From Strigamia acuminata (Eukaryota > Arthropoda > Chilopoda > Geophilomorpha > Linotaeniidae), in NCBI GenBank assembly GCA_949358305.1, contig OX442314.1:16671060-16735059 (forward strand): a stretch of DNA of 64,000 nucleotides. Reading direction: 5' to 3'. The translations under genes and the position numbers were made by a program. Shown piece after piece: positions 50,904 to 59,080 of the stretch. The first letter of the stretch is position 1, and every line of letters starts with the position of its first letter. The notes under the pieces were generated by a model that was not told where the DNA came from, searched no databases, and saw nothing but the letters and a program-made list of their open reading frames with translations.

Positions 50904-52874
50904 ATGTCGAGACAGTTGGGAGGTGACGGAATTCGTCCCGTCACGCGCGATCCATTTGATTTCAGTGAGTTAGAAATGGAGCAGGAATGGCAACAGTCCG
51001 AACGGAGGAGTGGTGTTCGCCAGGAAGAGGAAAGGGAATTTCGAGAGTGGCAGCAACACGACCAATTACGAAGAAGTCGTATCGAACAACAGGAAACGCT
51101 TGTGAGTATTGCGCAACAACAGCCAGCCCCATCAAATCATATCATGACAATGGCTGTTGCAAATTCACGAGCGCAACCTCAAGTAAATTTTGCCACGTCA
51201 ACACCCGCTAACTTTTTGGCGGCGCCATCTTTTTTCGATTCGACTCAGCCTAGAGCATTAGTAGACCCCGTCACATTAAATACGGAAGGTTTGCTGATGT
51301 CCGACTTGCGCAACCAATACTATGCTCAAACACGAGGTCTAGTAAATGAGATTCGCGAAATATTCCAACAAGGCCCTCGCTCTCTACGAACAGGGACCGC
51401 ACGGTCTCTAGACGGTGGATCCTCGCATGGCTCCATAAGAGTTAAAGGCACCTCGGCACCATATGATTTAGGACTTCCCACAGCATGTCCGCACCAGCAA
51501 CGGGAAGTTGAACATCGAGGCCAGCAGACGAAAATGTCCGCGCAGGCTGCGCAAATTGTTTACACAACAACCACGCCGCCAATGCCGACGATGGCAACGA
51601 TCTATACCCAGGCTCCATCACAGGAATCTGCTCATTTGGACCATTCAACACGAGCAAATCGAGATTTAATGAGCTCGATGCTATACTCCAAGATGGGATA
51701 TCCTCGGGATAGATCCGACACCAAGGCAAAGTTGTCACTGCCGTCAGTAAGAGCGCAACACGCAAGTAAAGATAAAAATTGTTTCAAGCCTGGAAAACCA
51801 CCTTTGTTTGATCCAGATAAAGCCGATCTTGATTACATTAATCTTTTTCTTGCGCATTTGTACGCGCACATGTATTCTATGCAGGCCCCGGTGGATGAAT
51901 ATTTAAAAGTATTTGTCATTCAAGCAACGCGTGGAAGAGCGCAGCGATGGTGGTTATCACTAAAACCAAAACCAAAAACATGGGAGGACTTTGAGATACT
52001 ATTTCGACGAGCTTTCGCCATGAATTCGGCAGCGGCCAATGTGAAGCTATCCAAGCGAAAGCAACGAAATGGAGAGTCTACGATGTCATTTTTAAGTGAG
52101 ATTGTATATTATCTTCAGGTTGCAGGATATACCGACCCAGAGCTCCAATGGGAGAAAGCTCAGAACATGATGCAAACCGAAGTTGTTCATCTCTTGCGCG
52201 CATGGAACGTAAACTCGCTGGACGAGGCGATCCAAAGAGGTAATGACATCGACAATCGTCTACAGCTGGACACCATTCGAGCAGACGAATACAAAGATCT
52301 GGGTATGGCTGATCAACGAATGCCCTCTCTGCGTGATGCGCAACGCCCCACAGTGCTCAAGGCTGCGGAGAAGTCCAAAGGAGACGATAATGTCAAATCT
52401 CTCGTGTCCCAGGACGTCAAACGTTTTGCGAGGTATCGAAAACAATTCTTAATCGAGTTAGCTGCAGTGCAGGCGAGACCAGAACAATCTCCACCTGCGC
52501 AGGAACCCGATACGAGTAGTAGTAGCAGCGACACGGATGCTGAACCTGAAATTAAGAAGAGCACAGTCGCCGAGGCGGCTCAGAAGGCAACAATTAAAAT
52601 AAATTTAGCTACTCTGACACCTCCAGCAGACGTCCCAAAGGACCATGTGTGCTCTACGTCAATTGTCACGTTTCCACCAGCGCCAAAACCACCATTAACT
52701 GTCAAATGTCCTGAGAAAGGCACAGCCTGGAGGAAAACACCGAAGGATTGGTGGTATTTGGTAGATACAGCAACTTGGCATCCGTTGTGCCCCATATGTT
52801 ACCAGCCATTTAGGAGACCGGAAAACTCCGAAGGCCTGAAGTTCGGGAAGCCGGTGGAACCAGGCCGCAAATGA
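50904..52874 (+). CDS. Gypsy ORF1: Gag-like protein
   Basis: 656 residues. The N-terminal third is charged and Gln/Arg-rich (EEREFREWQQHDQLRRS). The central capsid-like (retrotransposon Gag) region at about 300-430 has YLKVFVIQATRGRAQRWW and WEDFEILFRRAFA, the usual gypsy Gag signature. No CCHC zinc knuckle is seen. A Trp/Cys-bearing tail (KDWWYLVDTATWHPLCPICY) may replace it. The stop TGA overlaps the ORF2 ATG as ATGA, and ORF2 is in the -1 frame. Pol is therefore reached by re-initiation or -1 frameshifting (inference). Confidence 0.88.
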   Translation: MSRQLGGDGIRPVTRDPFDFSELEMEQEWQQSERRSGVRQEEEREFREWQQHDQLRRSRIEQQETLVSIAQQQPAPSNHIMTMAVANSRAQPQVNFATSTPANFLAAPSFFDSTQPRALVDPVTLNTEGLLMSDLRNQYYAQTRGLVNEIREIFQQGPRSLRTGTARSLDGGSSHGSIRVKGTSAPYDLGLPTACPHQQREVEHRGQQTKMSAQAAQIVYTTTTPPMPTMATIYTQAPSQESAHLDHSTRANRDLMSSMLYSKMGYPRDRSDTKAKLSLPSVRAQHASKDKNCFKPGKPPLFDPDKADLDYINLFLAHLYAHMYSMQAPVDEYLKVFVIQATRGRAQRWWLSLKPKPKTWEDFEILFRRAFAMNSAAANVKLSKRKQRNGESTMSFLSEIVYYLQVAGYTDPELQWEKAQNMMQTEVVHLLRAWNVNSLDEAIQRGNDIDNRLQLDTIRADEYKDLGMADQRMPSLRDAQRPTVLKAAEKSKGDDNVKSLVSQDVKRFARYRKQFLIELAAVQARPEQSPPAQEPDTSSSSSDTDAEPEIKKSTVAEAAQKATIKINLATLTPPADVPKDHVCSTSIVTFPPAPKPPLTVKCPEKGTAWRKTPKDWWYLVDTATWHPLCPICYQPFRRPENSEGLKFGKPVEPGRK

Positions 52875-55800
52875 GTCGACCGGCCCTTCGCGCAAAACGT
52901 CTGAAATCCAAACGACGCGCTTCACCTTTAATTAACTTGAAAGAGGACGATCCTTCACAGGTTAATTCAACAACATCTCCTACTGTTATTACTCTTTCAG
53001 AGTATAAACCTGTAAGTAGTGTTATTTCTTCATCATCTTCCATCATCACCTCAGCTACAAAGGCGTCAGATCTGCAGACTGCCGTTCCTGAAGCTGTAAA
53101 GGACGAATTGCCGAAATTAACAGATTTGCAACCTGTAATTTCGAAGAAAAACCCGAAAGTGACAATAGTGAGTAAAATTACTAAAACTTTACCAATAATT
53201 AAGTCTACTTCCAGTGCAACAACGACTGAGGCTCCAAAGGAAGTGATCTCTCCTATGAAGGTATCTTTCGTAATGTTAACGCCAGAGGAACTTAAAGAAA
53301 CTCAAGAACCCATCATTGAGATAACGCGCGGGGATCGTTTGTGCAAGAAAGCACCTTGCGTAAAGATTTCCTGGGCTAATGTAGCTTGTACTGCGCTTCT
53401 AGACTCAGGCGCACAAACGTGTGTAATGAGTGAGGACGTGTTCCAACAACTACACGAAAAAATGGGTTTGGACTTTGTGAATCTCCACGAGCGGGTGCAG
53501 GTCGCGTCTGGTGACATAGTGGATTCCACCAAATCGATGCAGCTCGCTTTGCGCGCCCCAATAGGCATAATAAAATTCATTTGCATGGTTTTACCCGATG
53601 CCAAAATGGATATGCTCCTTGGACGTGATTTCTGCACAGCGGCCGGAATCGACATCGACCATGCGAGACAACAGTGGAGCATGGTGGGCTCAAATGAGAT
53701 TCGCAAATTCATGACTTATGAAGAAGCAAAAAAGTCAGAGTCAATTCTGGTTTTGCCATTTGCGCCGGAAGAAACGCAGGATCCATCCAACCCACCGGCG
53801 GCCATTAGTGAGATCGTTCCGACGAAAATACTAAGGAAACCGGATCCGGTGAGTGAAATTAACTGCCTCCTCCTGGCGCATAGACCCTTGCAACAAGAAA
53901 TATTCGAGTATCCACATGACGATGCGCAGTATCGAGTTAAACAAGTTCGACATCGTGCGCAACGCAAATGGTCGAATATTTGGTCCCCAAAGAGGAAAGA
54001 AACTTCTAAAATTTCCTCCAATTTAAAAAAGACAATTTTACGTAAATTAACTTTGAGTCAGTTCCGACGATTACGACGTTTACGACGAAAAATCAATGTT
54101 ATTCGTCCAATTGCCAAACAACTCGTTGCGCAACGTGCTAAAGACATCAATGCCAAGAAGGAGTCGAAAATCAACATCTTTTCGATTGCGCAACCTGACA
54201 ATGGTGGGAATAACTCTAAAATGAACATTAATGACATTAATTTTTTGCAGTACCAACCTAGTGGAGATCCGACCGATTTAGATTGGATTTACCACCAGTT
54301 GTGGAACCAATTGACAGTGCCACAGATAAAACTATTAATCAAAACATTGCAGCCCATTTCGCAAATCTTTCGCGAAGAAATTGGTTTATGTAATAACACC
54401 GAGTACGAGGTGAACCTGAAACCGGATTTTCGTCCAATTCATGTCCCTGTGCGCCCGGTGAACCCTGCGAAAAAGGCGATAATTGATAAATATATCGACA
54501 AAAAGCTGCAGCAAGGTATTATTCGGCGATCCCAAAGTGATTGCGCTGTTGCTCCAGTCGTCGTACCCAAGAAGACAGGTGAATGGAGAACTGCTATGGA
54601 TTTTCGCCCCATTAATGCGCAAACAATTCCGGACGTTTACCCCCTTCCGGACATTGATAACATCTTTGCATATTTGGGAGGTGCGCATTGGTTTTCGATA
54701 ATCGACGGACGCGAAGCTTTCCATCAGATCGGCGTGCGCAAAGGTGACGAACGGTATTTAGCTTTTATAACACATCGAGGTTTATTCGAATATGTGCGCA
54801 TGCCTTTCGGACCTATCAACGGACCCGCTACCCTCCAACGAGCGATGAATAAGACTCTTGCGAAATATCTTTACAAATTTGTATTTGTGTATATTGATGA
54901 CGTGATTATTTTTAGCCGAACTTTCGAGGAACACGTGCAACATTTGCGCCTCGTTTTAGAGGAATTGTTCAACGCTGGATTCACCATGAACGCCAACAAG
55001 ACTGAGCTTTGTCAAAAAAGACTCGAGGTTTTGGGACACATCGTGGAATCTGGCCAGATTACACCAAATCCAAAGAAAGTGGTTGCTATTCAAAATTATC
55101 CTGCGCCAACCAATTTGCGCGAATTACAACGATTTAAGGGCATGGTAGGTTATTACCAATCATTCATTGCAAATTTTTCTAAAATTAGCGAAGTTTTCCG
55201 ACCATTGCTTAAAAAGGACGCAACTTGGATTTGGACAGATGCGCAGCAATTGGCGTTCGAATATCTGAAAGACCAGATTGCGATACCAACACTGAAAAGA
55301 CGTTTTCCCAGTTGGAAAAAACCATTTATACTGCAGACCGATGCTAGTTATTCTGGATTAGGTGCTGCTTTAATGCAACTTAACGATGAAGGTGTGAGAA
55401 TTCCAATCGCATTTGCCTCTCGCGCATTAAACAGCGCTGAAAAGAACTATAAAGTAACCGAAATCGAATGTTTGGCCGCGGTTTGGGGTGTCAAACGCTT
55501 TCGTGCATACCTCGAGATGATGCCATTCTACCTCGAGAGCGACCATCAATCTCTTAAGTGGTTATTTCAGCAAAGGGAACCAACTGGACGTTTGGCCCGT
55601 TGGGTGCTATCGTTAAGTGATTATAAATTCACGTTTTTGCACTGTTCAGGATGCAAAAATAAGGTAGCGGATGCACTAAGTCGAGCTCCTGTCGACCCAC
55701 CTGAAGTCGATGATGAGGATGATAGCCCGGAGGTCGACGAGGCGTGTTACCTTGCCTATTTTGATGATTGCAACGAGTGGCCGGCACTTAATATCATCAA

Positions 55801-57979
55801 GGAATTGCCAAAAGACATTAATTTGCAGTTTCGAAAGTTGTTTAAATCTACATTTAAAAAAGTGCCTCTCATTGCAGCATCTTCACCGACTAAGAAGAAA
55901 AATAAGAAAAAATCTCTTATTCCTCGACCAACTGGTAAAGGGAAAGTGACTGGAAATGCGCCGACTTCGGGTGCGCAAATTCCATCTTCTACTGGCGTAG
56001 CTACTCCTCCAACGAGGGCACCGCCGGTTACAATCCCTCCAGTTGCACTAACGCCAATTGTGCAACCAACTGCAACACCAAATGCATCAATTCCAGTTGC
56101 GCAACCAACCTCACAAGTGAGAACTCCTAATTTATCACCAGTTCGTGTTTCAGTGCCTTTACGAACCCGCCGACAGCGCTCTTTAATCCCAATTCTGATA
56201 AAGAAACGAGGAAGACCACGTAAAATTGATATTGTACCAATTTTATCTCCTCATGCTAAACGAGCAATAGCCACACGAACTCGGGCTAGATTAAAGGATC
56301 CATCTTTGATTCCTAAATCACCACCATGGCTACCACCCAGGTATGCGGGAACTATTAAAAAGTGGACATTTCCAAAGTTATTGAAATCACAGCAAGTAGG
56401 AAAGTTGAAGGCAGTGCGACGTAAATCCGCTATTCCTTCCCATGTGGTGAAACCCAAATCTAAATCAGTTTTAATTCCACCACCCTTACCTATTCCTACC
56501 CCTCCTGCAACTCCAATATCCACTCCTATTCCTAGTTCCATTCCTCCTTCGGCAATTATTCCAACCAGAATTCCTGCGCCAATAAATCCGTCTAGTTTTA
56601 GAAAAAAGACTGCTTCGGCACCATCACAATTGCCGACACCTGGAACTTTGGTGGATAAAATACGACGAAATTTCCGTCGAATCACTGGAGTCCCCGCACC
56701 AATAATTCAACCTGATAGCCACCGAAGGCCTACTACTAAACCTTCTCCTGAAATTCCAAATTTACCAACTCCTTCCCCAACTCCTTCAATTCCTATCACT
56801 GATTTTCCTATTATTTCTCCGCGTCAACATTCTGAACCAGTGATGTATGACGATGCGGCGGGACCATCAGGACAGCAGAGGCCAGAGGGATATACTTCGG
56901 ACCCGGATTCTGACTCTACATCATCTGAAGACAGTTTTGGACCCATTCGTGACATGTCGCCACCAACGAGGAATTATTATGCGCCCCCAACATCAGCGCG
57001 AAGAACTCCATCGAGATTGCGTCCGCGACGGGAAAGGACAGTAATTGAAGATTCGAGGACTGAAGCAGAGAAGCAAGCCGAATTGGAGCACGATCCACCA
57101 ATCGAACATCCTCCGTTCGAGCTGTTGCCTACTGCTGCTGAAATCATTGCGGCGCAAAGACAGGATCCCTGGTCGCGTGAGTTGATATTTTATTTAACTG
57201 CCCAAATGTTACCACTTGATCCAGATGAGGCTGCCAAAATTGTGGCTGACGCGCAAGATTTCGGCATGTATAAAGAGATGTTATGTCGCTTCCCTCCTGT
57301 CCATATTAATGAAATTAGAAAGAGGCGCCAAATATATCTCCCATTTGAACTCAGAGAAAGATATTTCCGCGCAATGCACTATCCTCCCGTAGTTGGACAT
57401 ATGGGGCAAGAACGAACACTCCATCGCATTAAATCGCGCGTATTTTGGCCAAAAATGCGCGAAGATATTCGAACATGGATACAGGTTTGCGAAGCGTGTC
57501 AAAGAGCTAAACCCCTTAACAGGCTCCCATATGGAAAAATGATAATGTCCAGATCGCGTCATCTTTTCTCTGCTATCTACATCGACTATTACGGCAAGAA
57601 ACCTCGATCCACAGAGGGACATTGCTATGCCTTTGTGATGGTCGACTCTGCTAGCCGATGGTTAGACGTACGTCTAACCGAAAACTCAAATATAGCCACT
57701 ACGGTGAAACAAATTCAGAAATTCTGCAAAAGATGGGGTTTTCCCAAGATAATTATTAGCGATAATGCGCCTGCTTTTCGCTCACCAGAATTTCGTAGCC
57801 AAATCCAGCAACTTGGCGCAATAAATAGATATACCGCCGCATATCACCCGCAAGGTAATATTGCGGAAAGGCTTAACCAATCATTAAAGAACTGTATATT
57901 AGCATATATTGATGATGACCATACTAGATGGGACGTCAACATTGGCTATTTCGTGCTCGCGATTAATTCCAGCTACTAA
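52871..57979 (+). CDS. Gypsy ORF2: Pol (PR, RT, RNase H, IN) with Pro-rich AT-hook insert
   Basis: 1702 residues. Aspartic protease: ALLDSGAQTCVMSED (about 176). A basic spacer, then reverse transcriptase with WRTAMDFRPIN (about 575) and the catalytic FVYIDDVIIFSR (about 672). RNase H: LQTDASYSGLGAAL (about 821). Then an unusual insert of about 400 residues (about 997-1397). It is rich in Pro, Thr, Ser, Lys and Arg and holds a canonical AT-hook core, RGRPRK (about 1113). Next is the integrase zinc finger HYPPVVGHMGQERTL...CEACQRAKP (about 1502), then the catalytic triad in IYIDYYGK, IISDNAPAF and NIAERLNQS. The frame ends 38 residues past the catalytic Glu, at INSSY. The usual integrase C-terminal part is missing from this frame; a plausible continuation is found in the ORF3 frame. 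Length is well above most gypsy Pol proteins, mainly because of the insert. Confidence 0.93.
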   Translation: MSRPALRAKRLKSKRRASPLINLKEDDPSQVNSTTSPTVITLSEYKPVSSVISSSSSIITSATKASDLQTAVPEAVKDELPKLTDLQPVISKKNPKVTIVSKITKTLPIIKSTSSATTTEAPKEVISPMKVSFVMLTPEELKETQEPIIEITRGDRLCKKAPCVKISWANVACTALLDSGAQTCVMSEDVFQQLHEKMGLDFVNLHERVQVASGDIVDSTKSMQLALRAPIGIIKFICMVLPDAKMDMLLGRDFCTAAGIDIDHARQQWSMVGSNEIRKFMTYEEAKKSESILVLPFAPEETQDPSNPPAAISEIVPTKILRKPDPVSEINCLLLAHRPLQQEIFEYPHDDAQYRVKQVRHRAQRKWSNIWSPKRKETSKISSNLKKTILRKLTLSQFRRLRRLRRKINVIRPIAKQLVAQRAKDINAKKESKINIFSIAQPDNGGNNSKMNINDINFLQYQPSGDPTDLDWIYHQLWNQLTVPQIKLLIKTLQPISQIFREEIGLCNNTEYEVNLKPDFRPIHVPVRPVNPAKKAIIDKYIDKKLQQGIIRRSQSDCAVAPVVVPKKTGEWRTAMDFRPINAQTIPDVYPLPDIDNIFAYLGGAHWFSIIDGREAFHQIGVRKGDERYLAFITHRGLFEYVRMPFGPINGPATLQRAMNKTLAKYLYKFVFVYIDDVIIFSRTFEEHVQHLRLVLEELFNAGFTMNANKTELCQKRLEVLGHIVESGQITPNPKKVVAIQNYPAPTNLRELQRFKGMVGYYQSFIANFSKISEVFRPLLKKDATWIWTDAQQLAFEYLKDQIAIPTLKRRFPSWKKPFILQTDASYSGLGAALMQLNDEGVRIPIAFASRALNSAEKNYKVTEIECLAAVWGVKRFRAYLEMMPFYLESDHQSLKWLFQQREPTGRLARWVLSLSDYKFTFLHCSGCKNKVADALSRAPVDPPEVDDEDDSPEVDEACYLAYFDDCNEWPALNIIKELPKDINLQFRKLFKSTFKKVPLIAASSPTKKKNKKKSLIPRPTGKGKVTGNAPTSGAQIPSSTGVATPPTRAPPVTIPPVALTPIVQPTATPNASIPVAQPTSQVRTPNLSPVRVSVPLRTRRQRSLIPILIKKRGRPRKIDIVPILSPHAKRAIATRTRARLKDPSLIPKSPPWLPPRYAGTIKKWTFPKLLKSQQVGKLKAVRRKSAIPSHVVKPKSKSVLIPPPLPIPTPPATPISTPIPSSIPPSAIIPTRIPAPINPSSFRKKTASAPSQLPTPGTLVDKIRRNFRRITGVPAPIIQPDSHRRPTTKPSPEIPNLPTPSPTPSIPITDFPIISPRQHSEPVMYDDAAGPSGQQRPEGYTSDPDSDSTSSEDSFGPIRDMSPPTRNYYAPPTSARRTPSRLRPRRERTVIEDSRTEAEKQAELEHDPPIEHPPFELLPTAAEIIAAQRQDPWSRELIFYLTAQMLPLDPDEAAKIVADAQDFGMYKEMLCRFPPVHINEIRKRRQIYLPFELRERYFRAMHYPPVVGHMGQERTLHRIKSRVFWPKMREDIRTWIQVCEACQRAKPLNRLPYGKMIMSRSRHLFSAIYIDYYGKKPRSTEGHCYAFVMVDSASRWLDVRLTENSNIATTVKQIQKFCKRWGFPKIIISDNAPAFRSPEFRSQIQQLGAINRYTAAYHPQGNIAERLNQSLKNCILAYIDDDHTRWDVNIGYFVLAINSSY

Positions 57980-58413
57980 AGACGAGAACTCGGATCCGCC
58001 CTGTGATTTGCGCTATTATTCCGGCCGTTCCACGTTGGGAAATGTGACTGACAAGGGGAGAGCACCAATAAGCTATCACAGATTGTTATAATATTAAACA
58101 AGAAGGATTGTTATATCATGCTGAATGAGACCCTAAAATAATTTTATTCCATAGACAGCCAACAATGCAAACAATGAGCTCAAAGTTGGCACTATTTTGT
58201 CTGTGTATACATCAAATCTGAGCAATCAGGCCTAGTGTATGAATACTGTAAACAACAGTTGCTAGGTAAAAAATAGTCCCAAGATCCAAGTTCAATTTTA
58301 TCATTTGAGATTCAATGATGTCATTTCCTCTTTTGATATCACTTGACATATGACATCAGAACTTTGTTCAACAACATGACTGTCTTCATGAAGACAATAA
58401 TAGTTTGTAGTGG

Positions 58414-58467
58414 TGGTCCAGTGGTTCAGGCAATGGACTAGGAATCTTTCCACACAGGTTCAAATCC
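58414..58467 (+). ncRNA. tRNA-derived Pol III promoter, left arm (SINE-like)
   Basis: Box A TGGTCCAGTGG (58414-58424) and box B GGTTCAAATCC (58457-58467) are 32 nt apart, as in a tRNA gene. The surrounding sequence cannot fold into a full tRNA: the acceptor halves GTAGTGG and TGTGTGT do not pair. It is therefore a tRNA-derived relic or SINE head rather than a functional tRNA. A T-run (about 58482-58487) could end a short transcript. Confidence 0.65.
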
Positions 58468-58654
58468 TGGTGTGTGTGAAAATTTTTTACTTTTATTTTT
58501 TAATTTTTTTTAGCAGTAATTTTAATGTTTGTAATTTTATGTTTGTTAAAAAATTAAAATTAATTAATTAAAGTTTTCTAAAAACAAACATAAAATTACA
58601 AACATTAAAATTACTGCTAAAAAAAAATAAAGTAAAAAATTTTCACACACACCA

Positions 58655-58708
58655 GGATTTGAACCTGTGTGGAAAGATTCCTAGTCCATTGCCTGAACCA
58701 CTGGACCA
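58655..58708 (-). ncRNA. tRNA-derived Pol III promoter, right arm
   Basis: Inverted copy of the left-arm boxes: box A at 58698-58708 and box B at 58655-58665 on the minus strand. The two promoters face each other across the spacer, so convergent Pol III transcripts would be self-complementary. Confidence 0.65.
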
Positions 58709-59080
58709 CCACTACAAACTATTATTGTCTTCATGAAGACAGTCATGTTGTTGAACAAAGTTCTGATGTCATATGTCATGTGATATCAAAAGAGGAAATG
58801 ACATCATTGAATCTCAAATGATAAAATTGAACTTGGATCTTGGGACTATTTTTTACCTAGCAACTGTTGTTTACAGTATTCATACACTAGGCCTGATTGC
58901 TCAGATTTGATGTATACACAGACAAAATAGTGCCAACTTTGAGCTCATTGTTTGCATTGTTGGCTGTCTATGGAATAAAATTATTTTAGGGTCTCATTCA
59001 GCATGATATAACAATCCTTCTTGTTTAATATTATAACAATCTGTGATAGCTTATTGGTGCTCTCCCCTTGTGAGCAAGAA

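Larger units (their letters stand above)
58052..59070. mobile_element. 1.0-kb fold-back element with near-perfect long arms
   Basis: Left arm 58052-58547 and right arm 58583-59070 are reverse complements around a 35-bp AT spacer. I see one substitution (CACTTGACAT vs CACATGACAT) and one length difference in the T/A-rich part. The ends are CAAGGGGAGAGCACC and GGTGCTCTCCCCTTG. The flanking TGA (58049-58051 and 59071-59073) is a likely 3-bp target duplication. Each arm carries a tRNA-like Pol III promoter pointing inward. No ORF spans it. It inserted after the gypsy element did, or travelled within it. Confidence 0.9.

Noticed and set aside
56251-56685. Minus-strand 144-codon Gly-rich ORF
   Set aside because: Antisense shadow of the Pro-rich insert in gypsy Pol (CCN read backwards gives Gly).
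58408-58485. tRNA gene in the fold-back arm
   Set aside because: Box A and box B are good, but the acceptor halves do not pair and the anticodon stem is poor; treated as a tRNA-derived relic.
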